DNA from: SLRI01 sp964576715
GTDB taxonomy: Bacteria > Pseudomonadota > Alphaproteobacteria > Geminicoccales > Geminicoccaceae
Assembly: GCA_964576715.1 (NCBI GenBank)
Contig: CAZNWE010000005.1
Coordinates: forward strand, 23,919-87,918
Length of the DNA: 64,000 bases
Direction of reading: 5' to 3'
Numbering within the stretch: the stretch's first letter is position 1; each line of letters starts with the position of its first letter. The translations under genes were made by a program, and so were the position numbers. This document shows, one piece after another, positions 54,917 to 63,433 of the stretch. The notes under the pieces are model-generated. The model was not told where the DNA came from. It did not search any database and worked only from the letters and a program-made list of their open reading frames with translations.

Positions 54917-55679
54917 CTGGCAGCTCGACGATTTCCCCTCGGCCGTGGTGGTCCGCGAGAACGGCGGGCTGCTGCTGGCGATGCGCGACGGCCTCTACGT
55001 CATGGATCCGGCCACGGGCGAGCGGCAGCGCTTCGTGGTCCTCGAGCCGGACCGGCCCGAAAACCGCACCAACGAGGCCAAATGCGCACCCGACGGCAGC
55101 TTCTGGGTCGGCACCATGCAGAACAACCTGCACCCGGACGGCTCGGCCAAAGCGATGACCGGCAATACCGGTGCCCTCTACCGGGTGCGCCACGACGGCA
55201 GCGTCAGCCGCGAGGTCGACGGTGTGGGGCTCGCCAACACCCTGGCCTGGACCCATGGCGGCAAGACCCTGCTCTTCGCCGATACCGCGACCGGCGTGAT
55301 CAAGGCCTACGAGGTCAAGCCGGACGGCCGGCTCGGCGTGTCGTGCATCTTTTCCGATGGCACCGACCATGGCGAGAAGCTCCCTGGCTATTGCGACGGC
55401 TCGGCGATCGACGCCGAGGGCCACCTGTGGAACGCCCGCTTCGCCGGATCGTGCCTGATCCGCTTTCGCCCGGACGGCGCGGTCGAGCGGCAGATCGCGC
55501 TGCCGGTCACCAGTCCGACGTCGTGCTGCTTCGGTGGCCCCGACCTCACCACCCTCTACGTGACCTCCGCCCGTCACGGGCTCGACGCCGCGGCGCTCGC
55601 CCAGAACCCCCATGAGGGCGCCGTCCTGGCGATCGAGACCGGCATCGAGGGCACCTTGTCGGTCCGCTTCGCCGGCTGA
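54774..55679 (+). CDS. SMP-30/gluconolactonase family protein
   Basis: 301 residues, six-bladed beta-propeller. Metal ligands appear as Glu in GVGEGPFWDE, Asn in NRTNEAKCAPDGSFWVGTM, Asn in LANTLAWTHGG and Asp in GYCDGSAIDAEGHLWNA. It hydrolyses sugar lactones to aldonic acids, the step after the SDR dehydrogenase of the divergent operon. ATG 54774 has GGGAG eight bases upstream. Confidence 0.92.
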   Translation: MRIEIAVDAQNGVGEGPFWDEIEGLLWWVDIAGKRLHRWRPATGERHDWQLDDFPSAVVVRENGGLLLAMRDGLYVMDPATGERQRFVVLEPDRPENRTNEAKCAPDGSFWVGTMQNNLHPDGSAKAMTGNTGALYRVRHDGSVSREVDGVGLANTLAWTHGGKTLLFADTATGVIKAYEVKPDGRLGVSCIFSDGTDHGEKLPGYCDGSAIDAEGHLWNARFAGSCLIRFRPDGAVERQIALPVTSPTSCCFGGPDLTTLYVTSARHGLDAAALAQNPHEGAVLAIETGIEGTLSVRFAG

Positions 55680-56042
55680 CACGCCCAGCCTCGACAGGCT
55701 TATTCACCTATACTTCGAGGGCTGCCGAGCCGCCCCGGTCGGCCTCGCAGCGACAATGCTGGCGGCAGGTCGCTGGCTTCCCGGCTCCCCGGCCATGATC
55801 CAGACCCTGCCGGCCGGGGCCTGCGGCTCGTGGTTTCGGGCCGGCTGGCCGGTGTGCATCAGGCCGGCGGCCGCGGTCGCCACGCCGCGGCCTGCAGGGA
55901 CGCCAGGCAGTGAGCCAGGGCCGGCGCACATGGTGCACTGGCTCACGTGGTGCAAATGTCGTCAATGGGATATGCCGGCGGTCGGCTTCTGCGCTAAACC
56001 GATGGCGGGCGTGGCGGTGAAGTGTTGCTTGGAAGGATGGCG
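55680..56042. other. Intergenic stretch with no recognisable gene
   Basis: About 360 bases between the lactonase and the DUF5132-like gene. I find no protein-like frame, RNA gene or clear terminator. GTGCACTGGCTCACGTGGTGC (about 55932-55952) is a loose dyad. The promoter of the downstream HMA2 cluster should lie in the last 100 bases. Confidence 0.5.
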
Positions 56043-56339
56043 ATGGTCGGACGCGGAGTGCTCGTGGGGGCGGTGTTGGCAGCCGGCGCCTTGCTGCTCG
56101 TTCCGGGGGTGGCGGCCGCGGTCGGGCGGGCCGGGCGGCCGATCGTTCGAACGGCGATCAAGGGTGGTAGTGCGGCCTACGCGGAAGCGCGCCGGGCCGG
56201 GGCGGAGGTCTACGAGCATGTCGAGGACGTCGTCGCCGAACTGCGTGCCGAACAGGAGGTGGCGATGAGCGACGACGCGACCGGCGACGGACCTGCGGCC
56301 GCCGGGGGCCATGGCCCGGCCGACGATGGCCGGAGATAG
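56043..56339 (+). CDS. DUF5132-like small membrane protein
   Basis: 98 residues: one N-terminal membrane helix (GVLVGAVLAAGALLLVPGVAAAV), GRAGRPIVRTAIKGGSAAYAEARRAGAEVYEHVEDVVAELRAE and a disordered Gly/Asp tail. This is the layout of DUF5132 proteins, which associate with P-type ATPases and HMA2 proteins. I chose ATG 56043, six bases after GGAAGG; an upstream GTG at 56022 is less likely. It overlaps the next gene by 29 bases. Confidence 0.7.
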   Translation: MVGRGVLVGAVLAAGALLLVPGVAAAVGRAGRPIVRTAIKGGSAAYAEARRAGAEVYEHVEDVVAELRAEQEVAMSDDATGDGPAAAGGHGPADDGRR

Positions 56340-56802
56340 GGCTGCACCGGTCGAGGTACTGCTGGCGCACGTCACCGGCGGGCGGGCGCGTTTGCGCCTC
56401 GTCCGGCCGCTGCCGGAGGCAACGCTTACGGCATTGGCCGACGATCTCGCCACCCTGCCCGGGATCGAGCGGGTGGTCATCCGGCCGGCCACCGGCAGCG
56501 TCATCATCGAGGGGCGACGCCCGGCCGAGGCGCTCGAGGCCGCCCTCCGCTCGAGCGGTCTGATCACGCTGACCGAGCCCGAGCCGGCGCAGCCGATCGG
56601 CCAGCTGGCGCAGCTCGGCCTCTGGCTCGCCGATCTCAAGCTGCGCGAGGAGACGCGCGGTGCGCTCGATATCCGCACCGCCCTGGCGCTGATGCTGCTC
56701 GGCGGGGCGATCGTCCAGCTGCTGCGCGGCCAGATCTCGGGTCCGGCGACCACCCTCTTGATGGAGGCGTTCAAGCTGATCGACCGGGCGAACGACAGCT
56801 AG
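56311..56802 (+). CDS. HMA2-like domain protein
   Basis: 163 residues. The N-terminal about 75 residues (VEVLLAHVTGGRARLRLVRPL...LPGIERVVIRPATGSVIIEG) form a ferredoxin-like HMA2 domain, a heavy-metal-associated fold without the CxxC metal motif. The C-terminal part has one hydrophobic helix (TALALMLLGGAIVQLL) and may anchor it. The same fold appears at the N-terminus of the convergent P-type ATPase, which suggests a partnership. The 3' end overlaps the SAM-synthetase-like gene by four bases. Confidence 0.8.
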   Translation: MARPTMAGDRAAPVEVLLAHVTGGRARLRLVRPLPEATLTALADDLATLPGIERVVIRPATGSVIIEGRRPAEALEAALRSSGLITLTEPEPAQPIGQLAQLGLWLADLKLREETRGALDIRTALALMLLGGAIVQLLRGQISGPATTLLMEAFKLIDRANDS

Positions 56803-57935
56803 CGCAGCGGGACGGGGGTGTCCCAGGGCAGGACCAGGTCGCGGCGACCCACATGGGTAGCACGGGCGAGGTCGCGGTAGAAGCGGCCGCCGTGTCGGCG
56901 CGGCAGGTCCCAAAGCGCCAGCCGTTCGACGATGGCGCCGATCCCGAAATCGAGGGCACGCGCCAGGATGGCGGCGATCTCGGCGTCCGGCACGCTGCCG
57001 GTCGTGAAGCTGTCGACCTCGAAGCTGATCGGTGCGCGGTCGCCGGCGACGTAGGAGAGCTGCACCTCGCACTCACGGGCGAGGCCGGCGGCGACCGCAC
57101 TCGCCGCCGCCTGCCTCGCGGCATAGGCGGCGACGCGGTCGATGCGCGAGGGATCCTTGCCGCTCAGGGCCGAGCTGCTCTGCCGGACGAAGCCGCCATA
57201 AGTGTCGTTGGCCCCCTTCCGGCCGGTGAGCCCGGCATGCGCCGTGGAGCCGCCGATCCCGGGGGCGCGGCGGACGACGAAGCGCGTGCTCGCATCGGGG
57301 CGGATGGGCGTTCGTTCGAGTGCCGGTTCCACCACTTGTGCTCTCAGCCGGGCCGAGAGCTCGCCGTCGAGCTCCGCCGCGTCGGCCGCGAAGACGTTGA
57401 GGGCCACCGCACTGAGGGCCACCGGGCGGCGATCCTCGAAGCGGGCCGCGATCTGCACTTCCGCGTCGGGGGTAAGCCGCGCGAACGGACCCTTGCCGAT
57501 CTGCCGCTCGAGTTCCGCCGCGATGGCGTGGGCTGCCCAGATCGGCCACGGCAGCCGCTCATCGGTGTGGTCGCAGGCATAGCCGAAGGCGGTCGTCATG
57601 TGGCCGCAGCGCAGCTCGGCCGGCGGCACCGGGCCTATGAGCTCCCCCACCTCGACGAGATCGAGCATGACGGTCGTCCGCCGCGGTGCGGCGGCCTCGG
57701 GGTAGCCGGCATCGCCGAGCACGCGCCGGGCGAGCTCGGCCGGGTCGACCGCGAGGCCGCGACCGTGGCGGATCGAGAGAAAGACGATGCCGGAGGCGAT
57801 CGCACACTCTGCGGTGCAGCCGATCGGCGGGCTCGCCATCAGGCAGGCGTCGATCATCGCATCGCTGATCTGGTCGCAGAGCTTGTCCGGATGGCCGGCG
57901 GTCACCGCCTCGGAGGCGAGGACGAAGTCTTTCAT
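56799..57935 (-). CDS. Divergent S-adenosylmethionine synthetase homologue with altered catalytic residues
   Basis: 378 residues. Family landmarks remain (FVLASEAVTAGHPDKLCDQISDAMID, AFGYACDHTDERLPWPI, GLTGRKGANDTYGG, SGKDPSRIDRVAAYAARQ). By eye against E. coli MetK, Asp118 (GAGDQG) is His (RCGHMT), Lys165 (RPDAKSQV) is Glu (TPDAEVQI), Asp238 (MGDCGLTGRK) is His (TAHAGLTGRK) and Lys269 is Arg; HGGGAFSGKD reads QSSSALSGKD. His14, the TGRK pair and Lys265 remain. Normal SAM synthesis is doubtful. It overlaps the P-type ATPase gene (ATGA); ATG 57935 follows GGAGGAG. Confidence 0.87.
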   Translation of the reverse strand: MKDFVLASEAVTAGHPDKLCDQISDAMIDACLMASPPIGCTAECAIASGIVFLSIRHGRGLAVDPAELARRVLGDAGYPEAAAPRRTTVMLDLVEVGELIGPVPPAELRCGHMTTAFGYACDHTDERLPWPIWAAHAIAAELERQIGKGPFARLTPDAEVQIAARFEDRRPVALSAVALNVFAADAAELDGELSARLRAQVVEPALERTPIRPDASTRFVVRRAPGIGGSTAHAGLTGRKGANDTYGGFVRQSSSALSGKDPSRIDRVAAYAARQAAASAVAAGLARECEVQLSYVAGDRAPISFEVDSFTTGSVPDAEIAAILARALDFGIGAIVERLALWDLPRRHGGRFYRDLARATHVGRRDLVLPWDTPVPLR

Positions 57936-60934
57936 GGCTGGCTCTCCTCCGGCTCGCGGCGTGGGGCCCGCCGGCGATGGGTGGTCACGGTGACCAGCGG
58001 CAGGGCCGTGGCGGCAAGCGCGATGCCGGTGTCGAACGGCCCGAGAGGTGCAATCTTCAAGAGGCGGCGGAGCGGCGGCACGAGGAACGGCAGGAGCCCG
58101 AGGAGCGAGGCGCCGATCAGGGCACCGTCGAGCGAGCGGTTCGCGAGGACGCGGCCGACCTCGAGATCCGCCGGATCGCCACGCTGGCAGATCAGCGTAT
58201 AGAGCAGCTGGACCTGCGAGAGGGTGAGGAAGGTCATGCCGCGGGTGGTCGGGCCGGGGCCGTGCCGGGCAAGGCCGATGAAGTGGGCAATGAGCGCCGC
58301 CGTGGCGAGGATGCCGCCGTCGCGCAGCATGCGCTTCGCGTCGCGCAGCGGCACGATCTCCTCGTCCCGCGGCCGCGGGGCCATCGCCATGATGCCCGGT
58401 TCCGGTTCGGCCAGGGCGAGGCCGAGCCCCGGCAGGACGTCGCTCACGAGGTTGATCCACAACAGCTCCATCGGCGATTCGAGCTCGCCCGGGCCGTGCA
58501 CCGCCTCGACCATGGCGACGATGATCTCCGACATGTTGGTGGTCACCAGGAACTCGAGCGATCGGCGGATGTTGCGGTAGATCGTCCGCCCCTCGGCGAT
58601 CGCCTCGACCAGGGTGGCGAGCTCGTCGTTGCGGATGACGACATTGGCGACGTCGCGGGCGAGGTCGGTCCCGGCCTCGCCCATGGCGATGCCGACATCG
58701 GCGGCGAGCAGGGCCGGGCCATCGTTGACGCCGTCGCCGGTCATCGCGACCACGCGCCCGGTCGACTGCAGGGCCCGGATGATCGCGAGCTTCTCGTGGC
58801 TGGCGACCCGGGCGAAGATGTGCGCGTTCTGGGCGAGCCCGGCGAGCAGCTCGCCCGAGAGCCCGGCGAGCTCGGTCGAATCGACGATTTTCAGCGGGGC
58901 ACCATCGGCGAGGCCGAGCTCGCGCGCGGTGGCGGCCGCGGTCGCGGCCTGATCGCCCGTGATCATCACCGTCGCGATGCCGGCCGCGTGCAGCTGCTGG
59001 ATGAGCTGCCGGGCACCCTGGCGGATGGGATCGACCATGCCGACGAGGCCGACGAAGGCGAGCTCTCGCGGGTCGTCGGCCGGGCCGTTGGCATCGCCCG
59101 CGGCGAAGGCCAGAACGCGCGCCGGGCGCGAGGCGATGCGGTCGTTCTCGGCCAGAATCCGGGCGCGATCGGCATCGATCAGCGGCCGTTCGATGCCATC
59201 CTCGAGGACCCTGGTGCAGCGTTGGAGGATCACCTCGGGCGTGCCCTTGACCGTCAACCGCGATCCTTCACCGTCATGGACGGTCGCCATCCAGGGGCGT
59301 GACGCCGTGCGCTCGGCGGTCGCGAGCCGTGGCCGCCGGTCGCGCAAGCGAGCGATGTCGACCCCGGCCTCGACAGCGAAGGCCAGGAGTGCCTGCTCGG
59401 TCTGCGACGAGGCCGTGGCCCGGCCGTTGTCGAGGATCGCGTCGTTGTTCAGCCCGGCGATCTCGGCGAGCGGCCGCACGGCCTCGCGAGCGTCGAGCGC
59501 CACCGGCTGCGTGCCGGCCAGGACCTCGACCACGGCCATCCGGTTCTCGGTCAAGGTGCCGGTCTTGTCGAGGCAGATCGTCTGCACCGCACCCAGGCTC
59601 TCGACCACGTTCATCTGGCGGATGAGGATGCCGCGCTGCTCGAGCTTGCGCAGGCCCAGCGCCAGGGTCGTGGTGCCGACCATCGGCAGGCCCTCCGGCA
59701 CGGCAGCCACCGCCAAAGCGAGGCCGTTTTTCAAGAGAACCGACAAAGCCGAACCGCGGGCCAGGCCGAGAACGATCAAGAGAGCGCAGGCGCCGAGGCT
59801 GACGAGGGTGAGCCTCGCGCCGAGGCGATCGAGCTCGGCCTCGACCGGTGCTTGCGGGCGGGTCGTGCGCGCCGAGAGCAGCTGGATCCGCGCGGCCTCC
59901 GTGGCACTGCCGGTGGCCACGACCACCGCCTTGCCGTGGCCCTCGGCGACGATCGTGCCGGCATGCAGCATCGTCGCCCGGGCACCGATCGGCGTGTTGG
60001 CGTCGAGACTGGCCTCGGCATGCTTGGGTACGGGCATGCTCTCGCCGGTGAGGCTGGCCTCGTTGAGCATCAGGTTCCTGGCGCTGACGAGCCGGGCGTC
60101 GGCGGCGATCTGGGTCCCGGCCCGCACCAAGACGAGGTCGCCGGGCACGAGCTCGCGCGCCGGCAGCGAGCGCTCGCTGCCGTCCCTGACCACCCGGACG
60201 GTCTGGCCGGCGGTATCGACCAGGGTGCGGATCGACCGCTCGGCCTCGCCTTCGGTGACGAAGCCGAGAATGCCGTTGACGACGACGATGGCGAGTGTGG
60301 CCACGGCGTCGGCGACACCGCCGGTGGCGAGGGAGACGACGGCCGAGCCCGCGAGCAGCAGGATCGGCAGGCCGCTGAACTGGCTGACCAGAAGATGCAG
60401 CGGCGATGGCGGGCTCTCGGCGGGCAGCACGTTGGCACCATGCCGGCGGCGGCGCTCGGCGGCCGCGGCTTCGCTCAGGCCGTTTGCGGCATCCGAGCCG
60501 AGCCGCGCGACCGCCTCACCGACAGTCAGGCGATGCCAGCCTGCGGCTGGCCGCGCCGGCGGATCGCCCGGACGGAACGCCGGCGGATCGTCGAGCGGTG
60601 CGTGGCGCTGCCCGGCAGCGTCGGCGACGAGTGCCCGGCGGACCGCCTCGAGAATCCGCGCCTGCGGCCGTTGCGGGTCGATCGCGAGGATGAGGCTGCC
60701 GGTCAGGGGCCGCGCCTCGGCGCTCCTGATCCCCTCGGCACCGGCGAGCGCGGCGGCGACGCGACGAGCCGCCACCGGCCGATCGCGCAGCGCCGCAACC
60801 CGCAGGCGCAGCCGCGACGGCACCCGGTCATGAACGACGACCACCGCCTCTGCACTCAAAGCCAACCCGCCGATCCCGCGCCATCGAGTCCACGCACGAC
60901 CGCGGTTACTGCCATTGCAGCGGTTGCCGGGCAA
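57932..60934 (-). CDS. P-type cation ATPase with N-terminal HMA2-like domain
   Basis: Up to 1000 residues. An HMA2-like domain (about 28-100, VVVVHDRVPSRLRLRVAALRDRP) precedes a Ca2+/P2-type pump: Cation_ATPase_N (RLTVGEAVARLGSDAANGLSEAAAAE), actuator TLTGESMP-like SLTGESMPV, PEGLP in the transmembrane ion site, DKTGTLT, KGTPEVILQ and MTGDGVNDGPAL. PEGLP and the C-terminal cluster of helices point to a P2 pump rather than a CPx heavy-metal pump. The start is uncertain: TTG 60934 is the outer limit; TTG 60865 or GTG 60844 would remove unassigned residues. Confidence 0.9.
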   Translation of the reverse strand: MPGNRCNGSNRGRAWTRWRGIGGLALSAEAVVVVHDRVPSRLRLRVAALRDRPVAARRVAAALAGAEGIRSAEARPLTGSLILAIDPQRPQARILEAVRRALVADAAGQRHAPLDDPPAFRPGDPPARPAAGWHRLTVGEAVARLGSDAANGLSEAAAAERRRRHGANVLPAESPPSPLHLLVSQFSGLPILLLAGSAVVSLATGGVADAVATLAIVVVNGILGFVTEGEAERSIRTLVDTAGQTVRVVRDGSERSLPARELVPGDLVLVRAGTQIAADARLVSARNLMLNEASLTGESMPVPKHAEASLDANTPIGARATMLHAGTIVAEGHGKAVVVATGSATEAARIQLLSARTTRPQAPVEAELDRLGARLTLVSLGACALLIVLGLARGSALSVLLKNGLALAVAAVPEGLPMVGTTTLALGLRKLEQRGILIRQMNVVESLGAVQTICLDKTGTLTENRMAVVEVLAGTQPVALDAREAVRPLAEIAGLNNDAILDNGRATASSQTEQALLAFAVEAGVDIARLRDRRPRLATAERTASRPWMATVHDGEGSRLTVKGTPEVILQRCTRVLEDGIERPLIDADRARILAENDRIASRPARVLAFAAGDANGPADDPRELAFVGLVGMVDPIRQGARQLIQQLHAAGIATVMITGDQAATAAATARELGLADGAPLKIVDSTELAGLSGELLAGLAQNAHIFARVASHEKLAIIRALQSTGRVVAMTGDGVNDGPALLAADVGIAMGEAGTDLARDVANVVIRNDELATLVEAIAEGRTIYRNIRRSLEFLVTTNMSEIIVAMVEAVHGPGELESPMELLWINLVSDVLPGLGLALAEPEPGIMAMAPRPRDEEIVPLRDAKRMLRDGGILATAALIAHFIGLARHGPGPTTRGMTFLTLSQVQLLYTLICQRGDPADLEVGRVLANRSLDGALIGASLLGLLPFLVPPLRRLLKIAPLGPFDTGIALAATALPLVTVTTHRRRAPRREPEESQP

Positions 60935-61095
60935 GCGCCCAACCCTGCGGCTGGTGGCCCCGCCGCCGGCCGGGTCGCCATTGCTTGTGTGCTGCGAGCC
61001 GCACGGCGCGGCGCGGACTGTCCCTCTGGTGTTAAGCTATAAGGTCAGGGGCTGCCGGCAGCGGTGGCGCCCGACCCTGCCCCCGGCCCTATCGG

Positions 61096-61320
61096 TCAAT
61101 GCGCATCGACCGGCCGCATGCCGTTCCTGCGGATGACCGCGATGGCCAGCGCGCGGGTCGGGGCCACCGCCAGCGGCATGCCGTCGGCGGCAAAGATGCC
61201 ATATGTGACCTCGCGTTCGTCGCTGATCGGCAGGATGTAGGCCGTGTCGGCCACGAGTGCCCACCACTGCTCTTGCGTCAGCTGCCGCAGTGCGGCATGG
61301 CGAACTGGCGACGGGCTCAT
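61096..61320 (-). CDS. DUF1150 family protein
   Basis: 74 residues, cytoplasmic. LTQEQWWALVADTAYILPI, TYGIFAADGMPLAVAPTRALAIAVIRRNGMRPVDAH matches the DUF1150 pattern (short alphaproteobacterial proteins ending in a helical Arg-rich block and xPVxxH). In many genomes it sits beside small heat-shock genes, which are not seen here. Function unknown. Confidence 0.65.
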   Translation of the reverse strand: MSPSPVRHAALRQLTQEQWWALVADTAYILPISDEREVTYGIFAADGMPLAVAPTRALAIAVIRRNGMRPVDAH

Positions 61321-61396
61321 GGCACTGGTCTCCGGACGGTCGAACGATCGGCACGAAGTCTAGACCACCGCCAGTAAAGATGGGGTTAAGGGAGCC

Positions 61397-62020
61397 GTGA
61401 CGACGTCCTTGCAAGCGCCGGCACCACCGCTGGTCCTGGCCTCCGGCAGTGCCACCAGGGTCGCGATGCTCGAGGCCGCCGGCCTCGCCTTCACCGCCCA
61501 GCCGGCCCCGGTGGACGAGGCGGCGCTGCGCGCGGCTCTCTTCGCCGAAGGGGTGGTGCTCGCCGATGCCGCCACGGCACTCGCCGAGCTCAAGGCGCAG
61601 CACGTGGCGACGCGGGTCCAGGGTGACGTCATCGTCATCGGCGCCGACCAGCTCATCGAGCACGACGGCGCCTGGCTCGACAAGGTCGCCGACTTCGCGA
61701 CGGCCAGGGAACGGCTGCGTCTGCTCGCCGGCCGGCGGCACGGGCTGGCGGCGGCGGTCGTGGCCTTTCGCAGCGGGGCGCGCATCTGGCATCATGTCGG
61801 CACGGCCGAGGTCACCATGCGGCCGGTCTCGAACACCGCGATCGACGCCTATCTCGACGCGGCCGGCGAAGCGGCGCTGCGCTCGGTCGGCTGCTACGAG
61901 CTCGAAGGTCTGGGTGGCCAGCTGATCGCCGCGGTGCGCGGCGATCATTTCACGGTGCTCGGCCTGCCGCTCCTGCCGCTGCTGCAGTTCCTGCGTGACC
62001 AGGGTGTGCTGCTCCGGTGA
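61397..62020 (+). CDS. maf: Maf-like nucleoside triphosphate pyrophosphatase
   Basis: 207 residues. ASGSATRVAMLEAAGLAF is the substrate motif, VIGADQLI the metal-binding region, and LEGLGGQLIAAVRGDHFTVLGLPL the C-terminal specificity region. Maf proteins hydrolyse non-canonical or housekeeping NTPs (house-cleaning). GTG 61397 is preceded by AGGGAG at very short spacing. Its TGA overlaps the coaE GTG (GTGA), so the shikimate dehydrogenase gene usually found between maf and coaE is missing. Confidence 0.88.
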   Translation: MTTSLQAPAPPLVLASGSATRVAMLEAAGLAFTAQPAPVDEAALRAALFAEGVVLADAATALAELKAQHVATRVQGDVIVIGADQLIEHDGAWLDKVADFATARERLRLLAGRRHGLAAAVVAFRSGARIWHHVGTAEVTMRPVSNTAIDAYLDAAGEAALRSVGCYELEGLGGQLIAAVRGDHFTVLGLPLLPLLQFLRDQGVLLR

Positions 62021-62652
62021 GCCTGCTGGTCATCGGGCTCACCGGCGGGATCGCCACCGGCAAGAGCCGGGCAGCAAGGCTGTTTCGCGGCTTCGGCGTG
62101 CCGGTCTTCGACGCCGATGCGGCGGTGCACGCGCTGTTCGCCCGCGGTTCGCCGATGGTCGAGGCCGTCGCGGTGGCGTTTCCCGGCAGCCGTGCGGCAT
62201 CGGGTGGCATCGATCGCGGCGCGCTCGGGCGCCTCGTGCTCGGCGACCCGGCCGCCCTGCGGCGGCTCGAGGCGATCGTCCATCCGGCAGTGCGTGCGGC
62301 CGAGCGACGGTTCCTGCAGCGCCTTGCCCGCGGCGGCTTCGGCACGGCCGTGCTCGATGTGCCGCTGTTGTTGGAGACCGGCGGCGACCGACTGGTCGAC
62401 ATCGTCGTCGTCGTCGATGTCCGTCCGGAGATCCAGGCGGCACGTGCCCTGCGCCGGCCGGGGATGACGGCGGCCAAGCTCGCTGCCATAAGGCGGCAGC
62501 AGCTGCCCGGGTGGGAGAAGCGGCGGCGGGCGGACATCGTCCTCTCGGCCGGCTACGATCGAGGTGCCAGTGCGGCGGCCGTCGCCGCCATCCTGCAGCA
62601 AGTCGACCGCTGGCCGCGGCGGGCCTGGCCGGCGGCCTGGCTAAGGACCTGA
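62017..62652 (+). CDS. coaE: Dephospho-CoA kinase
   Basis: 211 residues; last step of CoA synthesis, in the cytosol. P-loop GLTGGIATGKS, FDADAAVHALF and DVPLLLETGGD are diagnostic. It is translationally coupled to maf and lies 20 bases ahead of dnaQ. The usual RxxQ region reads RRQQLPGWEKRRRADIVL, within family variation. Confidence 0.93.
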   Translation: MSLLVIGLTGGIATGKSRAARLFRGFGVPVFDADAAVHALFARGSPMVEAVAVAFPGSRAASGGIDRGALGRLVLGDPAALRRLEAIVHPAVRAAERRFLQRLARGGFGTAVLDVPLLLETGGDRLVDIVVVVDVRPEIQAARALRRPGMTAAKLAAIRRQQLPGWEKRRRADIVLSAGYDRGASAAAVAAILQQVDRWPRRAWPAAWLRT

Positions 62653-62672
62653 GATCGAGGAGGTTCGGGGCG

Positions 62673-63344
62673 ATGCGCGAGATCGTGATGGATACCGAGA
62701 CCACCGGGCTCGACCCTGCCCAAGGCCATCGGATCGTCGAGATCGGGGCGCTGGAGCTGCGCCACCGCGTGCCCACGGGCCGCCATTTCCACCAGTACAT
62801 CAACCCCGAGCGCGACATGCCCGACGACGCCTTTCGGGTGCACGGGCTGGGGAACGCCTTTCTCGCCGACTTTCCGGTCTTTGCCGAGGTCGTCGAGGCG
62901 TTTCTCGCCTTCATCGAGGACAGCCCGCTGGTCATCCACAATGCGAGCTTCGACCTCCGCTTTCTCAATGCCGAGTTCGCCCGGGTCGGCCGGCCGCCGC
63001 TCCCCGCCGACCGCGCCGTCGACACCCTGCCCATGGCGCAGCGCAAGTTTCCCGGAGCACCCGCCAATCTCGATGCGCTCTGCCGCCGCTTCAACGTCGA
63101 CGGCTCGGCCAGGAAACGGCACGGGGCACTGCTCGACAGCGAGCTCCTGGCCGAGGTCTACCTGCATCTCACCGGCGGCCGACAGGTCGATCTCGGCCTC
63201 ATCGTCGGCGGCCGGCAGCCGCGCGGCGGGCGGCCGCCCGAGGCGGCACCGCGCCCCTATCGCCGCTTCGCGGTGCCGCCCGAGGAACGCGCCGCGCACG
63301 AGGCGTTCGTCGCCAGGATCAAGGACCCGGTCTGGCACCGCTGA
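62673..63344 (+). CDS. dnaQ: DNA polymerase III epsilon subunit
   Basis: 223 residues; 3'-5' proofreading exonuclease of the replicase. Exo I DTETTGLDP, Exo II HNASFDLRFL and Exo III-epsilon HGALLDSELLAEVYL supply the DEDDh residues. The C-terminus has the expected polymerase-binding tail. GGAGG lies 10 bases before ATG 62673. maf-coaE-dnaQ gene order is typical of the alphaproteobacterial origin-proximal region. Confidence 0.94.
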   Translation: MREIVMDTETTGLDPAQGHRIVEIGALELRHRVPTGRHFHQYINPERDMPDDAFRVHGLGNAFLADFPVFAEVVEAFLAFIEDSPLVIHNASFDLRFLNAEFARVGRPPLPADRAVDTLPMAQRKFPGAPANLDALCRRFNVDGSARKRHGALLDSELLAEVYLHLTGGRQVDLGLIVGGRQPRGGRPPEAAPRPYRRFAVPPEERAAHEAFVARIKDPVWHR

Positions 63345-63433
63345 CCGGCCCTGCGACCGGTAGGCGCTTTGCGCGGGTCCGGCGCCTCGACTAGAACAGC
63401 GCTCAGCAGGCAACGCGGGTGGAGATGACGGCC

